Below are positions 15,327-23,856 of a DNA stretch of 64,000 bases, piece after piece. Below the pieces are notes generated by a model. It did not search any database, was not told the origin of the DNA, and saw only the letters and a program-made list of their open reading frames with translations. A program made the position numbers and the translations under genes. Within the stretch, counting starts at the first letter, position 1. Every line of letters begins with the position of its first letter. This stretch comes from Lentzea sp. NEAU-D7 (GTDB lineage Bacteria; Actinomycetota; Actinomycetes; Mycobacteriales; Pseudonocardiaceae), in assembly GCF_026242055.1 (NCBI RefSeq), contig NZ_JAPJDL010000005.1:131089-195088 (forward strand), given 5' to 3'.

Positions 15327-16493
15327 ATGCGCAAGCTCCTGCTGCTCGCGACATCGGCCCTACTAGGGCTGACAACGATGTCCGCACCTGCTCAAGCGGC
15401 TCCACCGAACCTGCTCCCGCTCACGGTCACGAACAACTCGGGCCGCGGTGACGCGGTCCACCTGTACGTGTTCGGCGAGATGGGCGGCCGGCTCGGGTAC
15501 GTGAACGCGAACGGTCAGTTCACCGCCTGGTCAGGAGGCGGGATCCCCCCGACCCCCGCACCGGACGTCTCGATCCCCGGCCCCGGGAACGGCGCCAGCC
15601 GGACCCTGCAGATCCCGCTCAACCTCGCCGGCGGCCGGCTCTACATGTCCTTCCGGGACAAGCTGAAGTTCGCACTGGCGCCGGGCGGCCTGGTGCAGCC
15701 GGCGCCGTGGGCCGCGGGCGACCCGAACCGCGACATCCTGTTCGACTGGAGCGAGTTCACCTACAACGGCGGCGGGTTGTGGCTCAACAGCTCGCAGGTG
15801 GACATGTTCTCGGTTCCCCACGCGGTCGAGGCGACGTCCCAGGCGGGCGCGACCAAGCGCACCGGCCAGGTCGTCTCCAACGGCCGCAACCGCATCTTCG
15901 ACCAGCACCAGCAGCTGGGCGGAGACTGGTCGCGGCTGGTCCACACCCGCTCCGACGGCACTCGGCTGCGCGTGCTGAACCCGAGCAAGGGCCTCGACGC
16001 GGGCCTGTTCTCCAGCTCGTACTTCGCGAACTACGTCAGCAGCGTCTGGTCGACGTACCAGAACACGCCGCTGACCGTGGTCCCGTTCCAGAACGAGCCG
16101 AACCGCCGGTTCACCGGCCGCGTGAGCGGTGGGGTCATGCGGTTCACCAACACCTCGGGCCAGCAGGTCGCGGAGTTCCAGCAGCCGTCCACCCGTGACA
16201 TCCTCAACTGCGACGGCAGGCTCGCGGCACCGAACAACGAGCTCGGCGCGATCTCGCGGTCGCTGTGCGCGGCGCTCAACCGGTCGACGCTCGGCTTCCT
16301 GCACACCCAGCCGACGTACAACGCGAGCGAGTTCTACACCCGCGCGACCACGAACCACTTCTCGAAGATCGTGCACCAGAACATGGTGGACGGGAAGGCC
16401 TACGGGTTCGCGTTCGACGACGTCGGCGCGTTCGAGTCACTTGTTCACGAACCGAACCCGCGTTCGGCGAAAGTCACGCTGACCGGATTTTAG
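15327..16493 (+). CDS. secreted GH64 endo-beta-1,3-glucanase
   Basis: 388 aa from ATG 15327, after GAGGAG. Residues 1-24 are a signal peptide ending AQA. The mature protein starts with LLPLTVTNNSGRGDAVHLYVFGE and continues with the barrel and mixed alpha/beta domain of glycoside hydrolase family 64, the laminaripentaose-producing beta-1,3-glucanases; no separate carbohydrate-binding module is seen. It would degrade fungal or algal beta-1,3-glucan outside the cell. The LacI-like palindrome upstream suggests sugar-controlled expression. Confidence 0.9.
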   Translation: MRKLLLLATSALLGLTTMSAPAQAAPPNLLPLTVTNNSGRGDAVHLYVFGEMGGRLGYVNANGQFTAWSGGGIPPTPAPDVSIPGPGNGASRTLQIPLNLAGGRLYMSFRDKLKFALAPGGLVQPAPWAAGDPNRDILFDWSEFTYNGGGLWLNSSQVDMFSVPHAVEATSQAGATKRTGQVVSNGRNRIFDQHQQLGGDWSRLVHTRSDGTRLRVLNPSKGLDAGLFSSSYFANYVSSVWSTYQNTPLTVVPFQNEPNRRFTGRVSGGVMRFTNTSGQQVAEFQQPSTRDILNCDGRLAAPNNELGAISRSLCAALNRSTLGFLHTQPTYNASEFYTRATTNHFSKIVHQNMVDGKAYGFAFDDVGAFESLVHEPNPRSAKVTLTGF

Positions 16494-16525
16494 ACCGAAA
16501 TATTCTTGCGTTTGATCGACTTTCA

Positions 16526-16570
16526 CTCCACTGTGTGAGGCGCCGTCGCCGCGGCTCTCACACAGTGGAG
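16526..16570 (+). terminator. perfect hairpin ending glucanase gene and covering the next gene's ribosome-binding site
   Basis: CTCCACTGTGTGAG (16526-16539) pairs perfectly with 16557-16570. It lies 33 bp after the glucanase stop, so it can terminate that transcript. The last six bases of the right arm, GTGGAG, are also the best ribosome-binding site for the GTG start at 16576, so the stem could in addition hide that site in any read-through or short-leader mRNA. Confidence 0.65.
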
Positions 16571-16575
16571 TCGTT

Positions 16576-17247
16576 GTGTGCGTACGGGTCCTGCTGGTCG
16601 AAGACGACGAGCGAATCCGGCAGGCTTTGGGCCTCGCCTTGTCCGACGAGGGTTTCTCCGTGGACGAGGCGGGTTCGGGCGAAGAGGCGTTACACCGTTT
16701 GGAGACGGAATCGTTCGACGTGGTGCTGGTCGACCTCACGCTGCCGGGCGTGGACGGCCTGGAGGTCGTGCGGACGCTCCGCGCACGCGGTGACCTGCCG
16801 ATCATCGTGGTGACGGCGCGCACCGACGCCTGTGACGTGATCGCCGGACTGGAGGCGGGAGCGGACGACTACGTCACGAAACCGTTGATGGCGAGCGTTC
16901 TCGCCGCACGCGTCCGCGCGTTGTTGCGCCGCCGTGGACCGGGCCGTGAATCAGTTCGGATCGGGGCCCTGGAAATCCGTCCGCAGGAAGGGCTCGTGCA
17001 CCGGGCGGGTGAACGCGTTCACCTCACCAGGACGGAATTCCGGCTGTTGCTGGAACTCGCTGGTGCGGGCGGCCGAATCGTCACCAGGGAACAGTTGCTG
17101 CAAAAGGTCTGGGGTTACGACTACTTCGGCGACACCCGGCTGCTGGACGTGCACATAAGACGGCTGCGCCGCAAGATAGAGGCGAACCCGGACGATCCGG
17201 AGCTGCTTCTCACCGTGCGCGGCACCGGCTATCGGATCCGCTCGTGA
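16576..17247 (+). CDS. OmpR/PhoB-family response regulator
   Basis: 223 aa from GTG 16576. Receiver domain with acidic pair Asp10/Asp11, phospho-acceptor Asp53 (VLVDLTLPG), the conserved Thr and the Lys of VTKP. The C-terminal winged helix ends with VWGYDYFGDTRLLDVHIRRLRRKIE and VRGTGYRI, diagnostic for the OmpR/PhoB family. Overlap by GTGA with the kinase gene shows they form one two-component system. Overall similarity is to CseB-type envelope-stress regulators, but the target is not evident. Confidence 0.95.
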   Translation: MCVRVLLVEDDERIRQALGLALSDEGFSVDEAGSGEEALHRLETESFDVVLVDLTLPGVDGLEVVRTLRARGDLPIIVVTARTDACDVIAGLEAGADDYVTKPLMASVLAARVRALLRRRGPGRESVRIGALEIRPQEGLVHRAGERVHLTRTEFRLLLELAGAGGRIVTREQLLQKVWGYDYFGDTRLLDVHIRRLRRKIEANPDDPELLLTVRGTGYRIRS

Positions 17248-18569
17248 AACTCACGCTGCGCTGCCGGGTCACCCTCTCGTTCGGTTTCGGCCTGCTGGTC
17301 GTCACGAGCGTGCTGGCGTTCGCCACCTGGAACCTCGCCTCCGGCTACATGCTGCGGCAGCGGGAGGCGAGCGCGACGCGGCAGGCCGAGGTCAACGTGC
17401 GGCTGGTCGAGAGGTCGCTCGCCTCGCCCGGCCTCGACGAGCTGCTGACCGGCCTCACCACCGGGCCCGACTCGTCGATCCTGGTGCTGGGCCGCGAGGG
17501 CCTGGTGCGGGCGGGCCGCGAGGTCGAGCCGTCGCAGCTGCCGGCCGGGCTGCTGGAGCGTCCGCCGGGCACGGAGCGGATCACCGTGGACGGCCTGCCG
17601 ATGCTCGCCGTCGCGCGGCCGGTGGCGGGCGACGCCGTCTACGTCGAGCTGTTCGGGTTGCAGCAGCTCAACCGCTCGTTCACGTTCCTCGGCGCGGTGC
17701 TGGTCGCCGGCACGATCGGCTCCGCGCTGCTCGGGGCGGCGCTGGGCTCGTGGGCGTCGAAACGGGCGCTGAAACCGCTGGCGGAGCTGAACTCCGCGGC
17801 GGGCCGGATCGCCGGCGGTGATCTGCACGCGCGGCTGCCCGACCAGGACGACCCGGACCTCGCGGCACTGGCGGCGAAGTTCAACTCGACGGCGCACGCG
17901 CTGGAGCAGAGGGCGTTGCGCGACGCCCGGTTCGCCTCGGACGTCTCGCACGAGCTGCGGTCGCCGCTGACGACGATGGTGAACGCGGGCGCGGTGCTGC
18001 GCCGGCGTCGTGACCACCTGCCGGGCACCGCCGGGACCGCGCTGGAACTGCTGACCTCGGAGGTCGACAGGTTCGCGCGGATGGTCGTGGACCTGCTGGA
18101 GATCTCGCGCGCCGACCAGACCGACGACTACGAGCCGGAGGAGCTCGACCTGAGCGCTTTGGTGCGCAACGTGATCGCGACCCGCTGGAGCGCGGTGCCG
18201 GTCGACGCGGGCCCGGTGCGGGTGCTCGGCGACCGGCGGCGGCTGGACCGGGTCCTCGCCAACCTCGTGGAGAACGCCGAACGGCACGCGGGCGGTGCGA
18301 TCTTCGTGGCGGTGAGCAGGGCGGGCGACCGGGCCCGCGTCGAGGTCGAGGACGACGGGCCGGGTGTGCCGGAAGCGTTGCGGGAGCAGATCTTCGAACG
18401 GTTCGCGCGGGGCAGGCCCGGCAGCCGGGGAGACGACTCGGGCAGCGGGCTCGGGCTCGCGCTGGTGCGCGAGCACGTGCAGCGCCACCGGGGCCGCGTG
18501 TGGGTCGAGGACCGCTTCCCGCGCGGCGCGCGGTTCGTGGTGGAGCTGCCAGCTCTTACGAAGTCGTGA
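17244..18569 (+). CDS. two-component sensor histidine kinase (HAMP, HisKA)
   Basis: 441 aa, GTG start overlapping the regulator stop. Two membrane helices (~residues 8-33 and ~140-165) enclose an extracytoplasmic sensor of about 105 residues. HAMP follows, then the dimerisation helix with phospho-acceptor His236 (SDVSHELRSPLTTMVNAG). The ATPase domain shows the N box (NLVENAERH), G1 (DDGPGVP) and G2 (GSGLGLALV). It would phosphorylate the preceding regulator at Asp53 in response to an envelope or extracellular cue. Confidence 0.95.
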   Translation: MKLTLRCRVTLSFGFGLLVVTSVLAFATWNLASGYMLRQREASATRQAEVNVRLVERSLASPGLDELLTGLTTGPDSSILVLGREGLVRAGREVEPSQLPAGLLERPPGTERITVDGLPMLAVARPVAGDAVYVELFGLQQLNRSFTFLGAVLVAGTIGSALLGAALGSWASKRALKPLAELNSAAGRIAGGDLHARLPDQDDPDLAALAAKFNSTAHALEQRALRDARFASDVSHELRSPLTTMVNAGAVLRRRRDHLPGTAGTALELLTSEVDRFARMVVDLLEISRADQTDDYEPEELDLSALVRNVIATRWSAVPVDAGPVRVLGDRRRLDRVLANLVENAERHAGGAIFVAVSRAGDRARVEVEDDGPGVPEALREQIFERFARGRPGSRGDDSGSGLGLALVREHVQRHRGRVWVEDRFPRGARFVVELPALTKS

Positions 18570-18622
18570 CGTGATGGGGTCTGACGGCGCGCTCCCCCGC
18601 GGTCCGGTCCTACGGTCGGTCC

Positions 18623-19663
18623 ATGCGAGTACTGATCACTGGCGGGGCCGGGTTCATCGGGTCGCACGTCGCGGACGAGCTGACCTCCCAGGGCCACGAA
18701 TGCGTGGTGCTCGACGCGTTGCTGCCCGAAGCCCACGGCGCTGTTCCTTCACTGGAGCACGAACTGGTCGTCGGCGACGTGACCGACGCCGCCGTGCTGC
18801 GGCCGTTGCTGTCCACAGTGGACGCGGTGTGCCACCAGGCGGCGATGGTCGGGCACGGCGTGGACCCGTCCGACGCGCCCTCCTACGCGCGCCACAACGA
18901 CCTGGGCACGGCGGTGCTGCTGGCCGAGATGCACCGGGCAGGGGTGTCGCGGCTGGTGCTGGCGTCGTCGATGGTCGTCTACGGCGAGGGGCGCTACCGG
19001 TGCCTCTCGCACGGGATCGTGCGGGCCGAGCGGACCGCCGCGGACCTGGCCGCCGGCATGTACGAGCCGCGCTGCTCCTGCGGTGACTTCGTGGTGTCCG
19101 AACTGGTGCCCGAGGACGCTCCGCTGGAGCCGCGCAGCACCTACGCGGCCACCAAGCTGGCGCAGGAGCACCTCGCGCTGGCGTGGTCCCGGCAGACCGG
19201 CGGCAGCGTGTGGGCCCTGCGGTACCACAACGTCTACGGCCCGCGGATGCCGCGCGACACCCCGTACGCGGGCGTGGCCTCGATCTTCCGTTCCGCGCTG
19301 CAGAACGGCGTCGCACCGAGGGTGATGGAGGACGGTCGGCAGCGGCGCGACTTCGTGCACGTCACCGACGTGGCCCGGGCCAACGCGCTGGCGCTGGCCT
19401 CGCCGCGCCCCGGTTTCGAGGCCGTGAACGTCTGCTCCGGTTCCCCGCACACGATCGGCGACCTGGCGTTCGCGCTGGCCGACGCGTGCGGCGGACCCGC
19501 GCCGGAGATCGTGGGCGGAGCGCGGCCGGGCGACGTCCGGCACGTCGTGGCGTCGCCCGCGAAGGCGTTGGACGTGCTGGGTTTCGAGGCCCGGGTCGGC
19601 TTCGCGGAAGGGGTGCGGGAGTTCGCCTTCGCCTCGCAGCGGGAGCCGGTCACCAGTTCGTGA
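18623..19663 (+). CDS. NAD-dependent epimerase/dehydratase with zinc-ribbon-like insert
   Basis: 346 aa from ATG 18623. Extended-SDR features: LITGGAGFIGSH for NAD, catalytic Ser115/Ser116, Tyr174 and Lys178 (YAATK), and YHNVYGPRMP. This is the UDP-glucose 4-epimerase/dTDP-glucose dehydratase fold acting on nucleotide sugars. Unusually, residues ~125-155 carry an extra loop with Cys127, His130, Cys151 and Cys153 (YRCLSH ... RCSCG), spaced like a small zinc ribbon. It is the first gene of a cluster with glycosyltransferase-type proteins, a methyltransferase and a molybdenum oxidoreductase; its 3' end overlaps the convergent GT-C gene by 14 bp. Confidence 0.9.
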   Translation: MRVLITGGAGFIGSHVADELTSQGHECVVLDALLPEAHGAVPSLEHELVVGDVTDAAVLRPLLSTVDAVCHQAAMVGHGVDPSDAPSYARHNDLGTAVLLAEMHRAGVSRLVLASSMVVYGEGRYRCLSHGIVRAERTAADLAAGMYEPRCSCGDFVVSELVPEDAPLEPRSTYAATKLAQEHLALAWSRQTGGSVWALRYHNVYGPRMPRDTPYAGVASIFRSALQNGVAPRVMEDGRQRRDFVHVTDVARANALALASPRPGFEAVNVCSGSPHTIGDLAFALADACGGPAPEIVGGARPGDVRHVVASPAKALDVLGFEARVGFAEGVREFAFASQREPVTSS

Positions 19664-20810
19664 GCACCAGGTGGTTCACCGCCAGGGCCGTGACGGCCTG
19701 GGCGGTGAGCCACCGCCTGTCCAGCCGGGCCGTACCGGCGAGCAGCCAGACGGCGAACGGCAGCCAGATGCGTTCGGTCTCGGCCTTGCTCAGGCCCGAG
19801 AGGTCCGCCGCCAGGATCGCGATGCCGGCCGCGACGACCCACTTGTCCCTGCGCAGTCCCCTGATCCCGGCCGGGCCGATCACCAGCGCGAGTGCCGCGA
19901 GGTTCGCCCACGCCCAGTACCAGTACGGCCTGGTGTCGCCGATGCCCTGGTAGTAGCGGAGTTTCACCAGCTCGTAGCCGTCGAGCCACCAGAACCCGCT
20001 GATCGCGAACGCCGCCACGACCGCGAGCGCGCCCGCGACGGCCCAGCCGATCCTCCTGCCGACCGCGACGATCGCGAGCGGGACCAGCAGCACCAGCCCG
20101 TAGGACAGGAACAGGCACCAGCCGAGCACGACGCCGCCCAGCAGCGGCCACCGGGTGAGCAGGTAGATGCCGACGGCCGCCACGCCCATGAACATGCCGT
20201 CCGCGGACGCCCCTACCCACACGGCGCCGGGGAACAGGACGAGGAACGGCAGCACCGCGTTGGTGCCGATGGCCTTGGGGATCGCCACCACCGCCAGCGA
20301 TCCGACGAGGACGCAGAAGATCGACGCCGCCGCTCCCCCGCCGAGACCGACGCGGTCGAGCGCGACGAACGTGAGCAGAGCGCCCGGCGGATGTCCGGAG
20401 ACGTGCGTGGTCCACGAGTCGGGCTGGAAGTCCGGGATGCGCGCGGCGAAACCGCGCAGCATGGCGGGCACGTCGGTGACGCCGGGAACCTCGTGCAGGT
20501 ACTCGTCCTCGGTCGTCAGCCTGGTGACGAAGTGCTTCCAGCCGTCGACCATCGCCAGCGAGAACGTCCACGCCGTGGCCGCCACGTAGGCGATCGGCAG
20601 CGCGAACCGGTGGTTCGCCAGCTCGGGCCCCTTGGCGACGACGAGGAACGCGATCAGGACCGCCGCGGGCGTGCCAGGCCCCAGGTGCGGCTGCCAGTCG
20701 CCGAAGAGCGGTGCCGCGGCGGCGAAGAGGACGCCGGGGTCGTTGACGTTGACGACGACCCCGATGATGATGGCGGCGGCGACGAGCAGCCCCGCGATGA
20801 CTAGACGCAC
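19650..20810 (-). CDS. polytopic membrane protein, probable GT-C-type glycosyltransferase
   Basis: 386 aa with start taken at GTG 20810; the longer open frame up to 21026 overlaps the divergent gene and has no membrane or family features. About ten hydrophobic helices are visible. The first large loop contains acidic residues (TTEDEYLHEVPGVTD) followed by SGHPPGALLTF, like the catalytic first loop of lipid-linked-sugar-dependent GT-C enzymes; later YYQGIGDTRPYWYWAWANL recalls actinobacterial mannosyltransferases. It probably moves sugars from polyprenyl phosphate at the outer membrane face. It lies inside the epimerase/GT-A/oxidoreductase cluster on the opposite strand. Confidence 0.7.
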   Translation of the reverse strand: MRLVIAGLLVAAAIIIGVVVNVNDPGVLFAAAAPLFGDWQPHLGPGTPAAVLIAFLVVAKGPELANHRFALPIAYVAATAWTFSLAMVDGWKHFVTRLTTEDEYLHEVPGVTDVPAMLRGFAARIPDFQPDSWTTHVSGHPPGALLTFVALDRVGLGGGAAASIFCVLVGSLAVVAIPKAIGTNAVLPFLVLFPGAVWVGASADGMFMGVAAVGIYLLTRWPLLGGVVLGWCLFLSYGLVLLVPLAIVAVGRRIGWAVAGALAVVAAFAISGFWWLDGYELVKLRYYQGIGDTRPYWYWAWANLAALALVIGPAGIRGLRRDKWVVAAGIAILAADLSGLSKAETERIWLPFAVWLLAGTARLDRRWLTAQAVTALAVNHLVLTNW

Positions 20811-20931
20811 CGCGCCCAACCTAGGGGGTCGGCAGGGTCCTCGCGGGCCTCGCAAGACAATCGTAAGAACTCGTTCGTGCGTCACAATTCCGTAAGCACC
20901 ACAACACTTTCCCGTGGTCCAGGGTGGACAC

Positions 20932-21570
20932 ATGGATGTCGTGTTGCCCTGCCTGGACGAGGCCGCCGCACTGCCCGCGGTGCTCGCCTCCCTGCCTCCC
21001 GGATTCCGCGCGATCGTCGTGGACAACGGGTCGTCCGACGGTTCGCCCGAGGTGGCCGCCGCGTGCGGCGCCCTGGTCGTGCACGAACCGAAACGCGGCT
21101 ACGGCGCCGCCGTGCACACCGGGCTGCTCGCGGCCACCTCCGACCTGGTGGCGTTCGCCGACGCGGACGGTTCGCTGGACCTGGCCGCACTGCCCGCGAT
21201 GGCCGCGCTCCTGGCCGATGCCGACCTCGTGGCTGGCCGGCGAAGGCCCGTGCACGCCGGCGTGTGGCCGTGGCACGCGCGGGCGGGCAACGCCGTGATC
21301 GCGTCCCTGTTGCGGCGCAGGGGTCTGGACGTGCACGACATCGCACCGCTGCGCGTGTGCCGGCGGGAGGCGTTGCTGGCGCTGGACCTCCAGGACCGCG
21401 CCTTCGGCTATCCGCTGGAACTGCTGGTGCGCGCGGCGGAGGCGGGCTGGCGGGTGCGCGAGGTCGACGTGGTCTACCGGCCGCGCGCGGCCGGCACGCG
21501 GTCGAAGGTCTCGGGCTCCGTGCGCGGCACGATGCGGGCGGCACGGGACATGGCGGGGGTGCTGCGATGA
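20932..21570 (+). CDS. GT2-family glycosyltransferase (polyprenyl-phosphate sugar synthase-like)
   Basis: 212 aa from ATG 20932, after AGGGTGG. It has the GT-A fold start DVVLPCLDEAAALPAVLASLP, the nucleotide-binding VVDNGSSDGSPE and the metal-binding FADADGSLDL. These are typical of family 2 enzymes that load sugar onto dolichyl/polyprenyl phosphate; there are no membrane helices, so it is the soluble catalytic type. It begins a run of genes joined by ATGA overlaps, and its product would be a logical donor for the GT-C-like protein encoded opposite. Confidence 0.87.
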   Translation: MDVVLPCLDEAAALPAVLASLPPGFRAIVVDNGSSDGSPEVAAACGALVVHEPKRGYGAAVHTGLLAATSDLVAFADADGSLDLAALPAMAALLADADLVAGRRRPVHAGVWPWHARAGNAVIASLLRRRGLDVHDIAPLRVCRREALLALDLQDRAFGYPLELLVRAAEAGWRVREVDVVYRPRAAGTRSKVSGSVRGTMRAARDMAGVLR

Positions 21571-22202
21571 GGTTCTGCCTGCTGATCATGGCGAAGTCGC
21601 CGGTGCCGGGCCAGGTGAAGACGCGGCTGTGCCCGCCGCTGTCGGCGGAGGAGGCCGCCGACGTGGCGGCGGCGGCGTTGCTGGACACGATTTCGGCGGC
21701 TCTGGACACGCCCGGCGCCGTGCCCGTGGTGGCGCTGGCCGGGGTGGTGCGGCGCGAGGACGTCCGCGACGCGCTGGCCGGGTGCGTGGTCGTCCCGCAG
21801 CGCGGTGTCTCGTTCGCCGAACGGCTCGTGCACGCGCACGCCGACATCGCGCGGTTCCGGATGCCGGTGTTGCAGATCGGGATGGACACGCCGCAGGTCA
21901 CGCCGTCGCTGCTGGAGTCGTGCGCCGAGTTCGGGGAGGCGGCGCTCGGGCCGGCGCTGGACGGCGGCTGGTGGGCGCTCGGGTTGCGCGACCCGTCGCG
22001 GGCCGCGGTGTTGCGCGACGTGCCGATGTCGCGTGCCGACACGGGGGCGCTGACGCTGGAGGCGTTGCGCGGGCTGGAGGTGCGGACGCTCCCTGCTCTG
22101 TCCGATGTGGACACGATGGCGGACGCCCGCGCGGTGGCGCGGCAGGTGCCGGACAGCCGGTTCGCGGCGGCGCTCGCCCGGGCGGCGGCGGTGACGCGAT
22201 GA
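21567..22202 (+). CDS. DUF2064 / TIGR04282-type glycosyltransferase-fold protein
   Basis: 211 aa from ATG 21567 (ATGA overlap). MAKSPVPGQVKTRL at the N-terminus, LQIGMDTPQVT in the middle and GPALDGGWWALGL later are the hallmark motifs of DUF2064, a nucleotide-diphospho-sugar transferase fold related to cofactor guanylyltransferases. The activity is not well established; some members are annotated as arsenosugar-pathway glycosyltransferases. It sits between a GT2 gene and a methyltransferase gene in a conserved-looking set, supporting a role in building a modified sugar or glycolipid. Confidence 0.88.
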   Translation: MRFCLLIMAKSPVPGQVKTRLCPPLSAEEAADVAAAALLDTISAALDTPGAVPVVALAGVVRREDVRDALAGCVVVPQRGVSFAERLVHAHADIARFRMPVLQIGMDTPQVTPSLLESCAEFGEAALGPALDGGWWALGLRDPSRAAVLRDVPMSRADTGALTLEALRGLEVRTLPALSDVDTMADARAVARQVPDSRFAAALARAAAVTR

Positions 22203-22798
22203 TGTTCGACCAGGCCCTGAAGGGCCATCCCGGCTGGCTCGACCTCTCCGGCACCGCCTCGCGCGAGCTCAGCGTCGCGCGCTGGCACGCCGACGCGGAC
22301 GGCGGCGACTCCGTCCTCCTCGACGCGTGCACCGGCCCCACCCTCGACGTCGGCTGCGGCCCCGGCCGTCTCGTCGCCGCGCTGCTGGCCCGCCGGGTCA
22401 GGGCGCTCGGCGTCGACGTGTCCCCGGAGGCGATCCGGCGCACCACCGAACGCGGTGGCGTCGCGATCCGCCGCGACGTGTTCGACCTGCTGCCGGGCGA
22501 GGGGCACTGGCAGCACGTCCTGCTCGCCGACGGCAACGTCGGCATCGGCGGCGACCCGGCGGCCCTCCTGCGCCGCGTCCGGACCCTGCTCAGGCCCAGC
22601 GGAACGGTCGTCGTCGAGGTCGAGCCACCGGGCGCGGGCCTGACCGTCGGCCAGGCGCGCGTGCGGACCGAGGACACCCGCGGCCAGTGGTTCCCGTGGG
22701 CTTGGAGCGACGCGGAGTCCCTGACCGCAGACGGTTTCTTCCTGCTGTGGCAGACCGAACGTGCCGGACGCTGGTTCGCGTGCTGGGAGCGGCTGTGA
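22199..22798 (+). CDS. class I SAM-dependent methyltransferase
   Basis: 199 aa from ATG 22199 (ATGA overlap with the DUF2064 gene). Motif I is PTLDVGCGPGRLVAAL, motif II the acidic LGVDVSPEAI; VLLADGNVGIGGDPAALLRRVRTLLRPSGTVVVEVEPPG covers motifs IV-VI. The substrate is unknown, but the operon context suggests a sugar, glycolipid or cofactor. The stop overlaps the GTG of the oxidoreductase gene, so the stoichiometry of the two is likely coupled. Confidence 0.9.
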   Translation: MMFDQALKGHPGWLDLSGTASRELSVARWHADADGGDSVLLDACTGPTLDVGCGPGRLVAALLARRVRALGVDVSPEAIRRTTERGGVAIRRDVFDLLPGEGHWQHVLLADGNVGIGGDPAALLRRVRTLLRPSGTVVVEVEPPGAGLTVGQARVRTEDTRGQWFPWAWSDAESLTADGFFLLWQTERAGRWFACWERL

Positions 22799-23856
22799 AA
22801 CTCCCCGTCCTCAAGCCTCCCGCTTTCAAGGCACCCGCCCACCACACGGGCGTGACGAGCCGGGTCGGCACGTGGCTCGGCATCACGTTCGGGCTGTGCT
22901 TCGTCACCGGCCTGCTCAGCCACGGCGTGCAGCACGACTGGGTGTGGCCGACCCGCCCGGTGGACCTCTACCGCGTCACCCAGGGCGTGCACGTGATCTC
23001 CGGGGTCGCCTCGATCCCGTTGCTGCTGGCCAAGTTGTGGAGCGTCTACCCGAAGCTGTTCGAACGGCCGCTGATCAGGTCCGTGCCGCACGCCCTGGAG
23101 CGCGCGTCGATCTTCGTGCTGATCGCGGCGTCGTTCTTCGAACTGGTCACCGGCCTGTTCAACGCGGCGCAGAACTACCCGTGGTCGTTCTACTTCCCCA
23201 CCGCCCACTACGCGGCGGCGTGGATCGCGATCGGCGCCCTGCTCGTGCACGTCGCGGTGAAGATCCCGGTCGTCCGCCGCACCCTCGAACCGGCGTCGGA
23301 CGAGCGGACCATCCTGTCCCGCAGGGCCTTCCTGCGCACCACGGCCCTCACGACCGGTGTCGCCGTGGTGGCGACGGCGGGCGTCACGGTGCCGTGGCTG
23401 CGCAAGATCTCGGTGCTGGCGTGGCGGTCGGACGGCGCCCTGCCGGTCAACCGCACGGCGCAGGCGGCCGGGATCGTGGTGCCGCCGGACTGGCGGCTGA
23501 GGGTGGGCGCGCGGAGCTTCTCGCTGGCGGAGCTCCAGGCGATGCCGCAGACCACCGTCGACCTGCCGATCGCGTGCGTCGAGGGCTGGAGCCAGAACGC
23601 GACCTGGACCGGCGTCCGCGTCTCCGAGCTCGTGGGAAGAGGGGACGTGCGGGTCGAGTCGCTGGAGGAGGACGGGCTGTACCGGGCGACGACGCTGCCC
23701 GAGGCGTTCGCGCAGGACCCGCTCACGCTGCTGGCGCTGCGGCTCGACGGCGAGGAGCTCAGCCCGGACCACGGGTACCCGTGCCGGCTGATCGCGCCGA
23801 ACCGGCCGGGTGTGCTGCAGACGAAGTGGGTCACGTCGCTGGAGGTGCGGGCATGA
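22795..23856 (+). CDS. membrane cytochrome-like domain fused to a sulfite-oxidase/MsrP-fold molybdopterin domain
   Basis: 353 aa from GTG 22795. Residues ~15-160 hold four hydrophobic helices with conserved-looking histidines (TQGVHVISG, LLVHVAVKI), like a b-heme membrane domain. A twin-arginine-like motif (SRRAFLR, Arg176/177) before a fifth helix follows, then the molybdopterin-binding domain of the sulfite oxidase family, with ligand Cys261 in IACVEGWSQNATWTG; the same CVExWS pattern occurs in MsrP (YedY). The architecture therefore merges what are separate MsrQ-like and MsrP-like subunits into one chain, with the Mo domain outside the membrane. A methionine-sulfoxide or other oxo-reduction is plausible; the substrate is unproven. 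Confidence 0.83.
   Translation: MKLPVLKPPAFKAPAHHTGVTSRVGTWLGITFGLCFVTGLLSHGVQHDWVWPTRPVDLYRVTQGVHVISGVASIPLLLAKLWSVYPKLFERPLIRSVPHALERASIFVLIAASFFELVTGLFNAAQNYPWSFYFPTAHYAAAWIAIGALLVHVAVKIPVVRRTLEPASDERTILSRRAFLRTTALTTGVAVVATAGVTVPWLRKISVLAWRSDGALPVNRTAQAAGIVVPPDWRLRVGARSFSLAELQAMPQTTVDLPIACVEGWSQNATWTGVRVSELVGRGDVRVESLEEDGLYRATTLPEAFAQDPLTLLALRLDGEELSPDHGYPCRLIAPNRPGVLQTKWVTSLEVRA

Noticed and set aside
19650..21026. 458-aa version of the GT-C-like membrane protein
   Set aside because: The extra N-terminal 72 residues overlap the divergent glycosyltransferase gene and lack membrane or family features; GTG 20810 is preferred.
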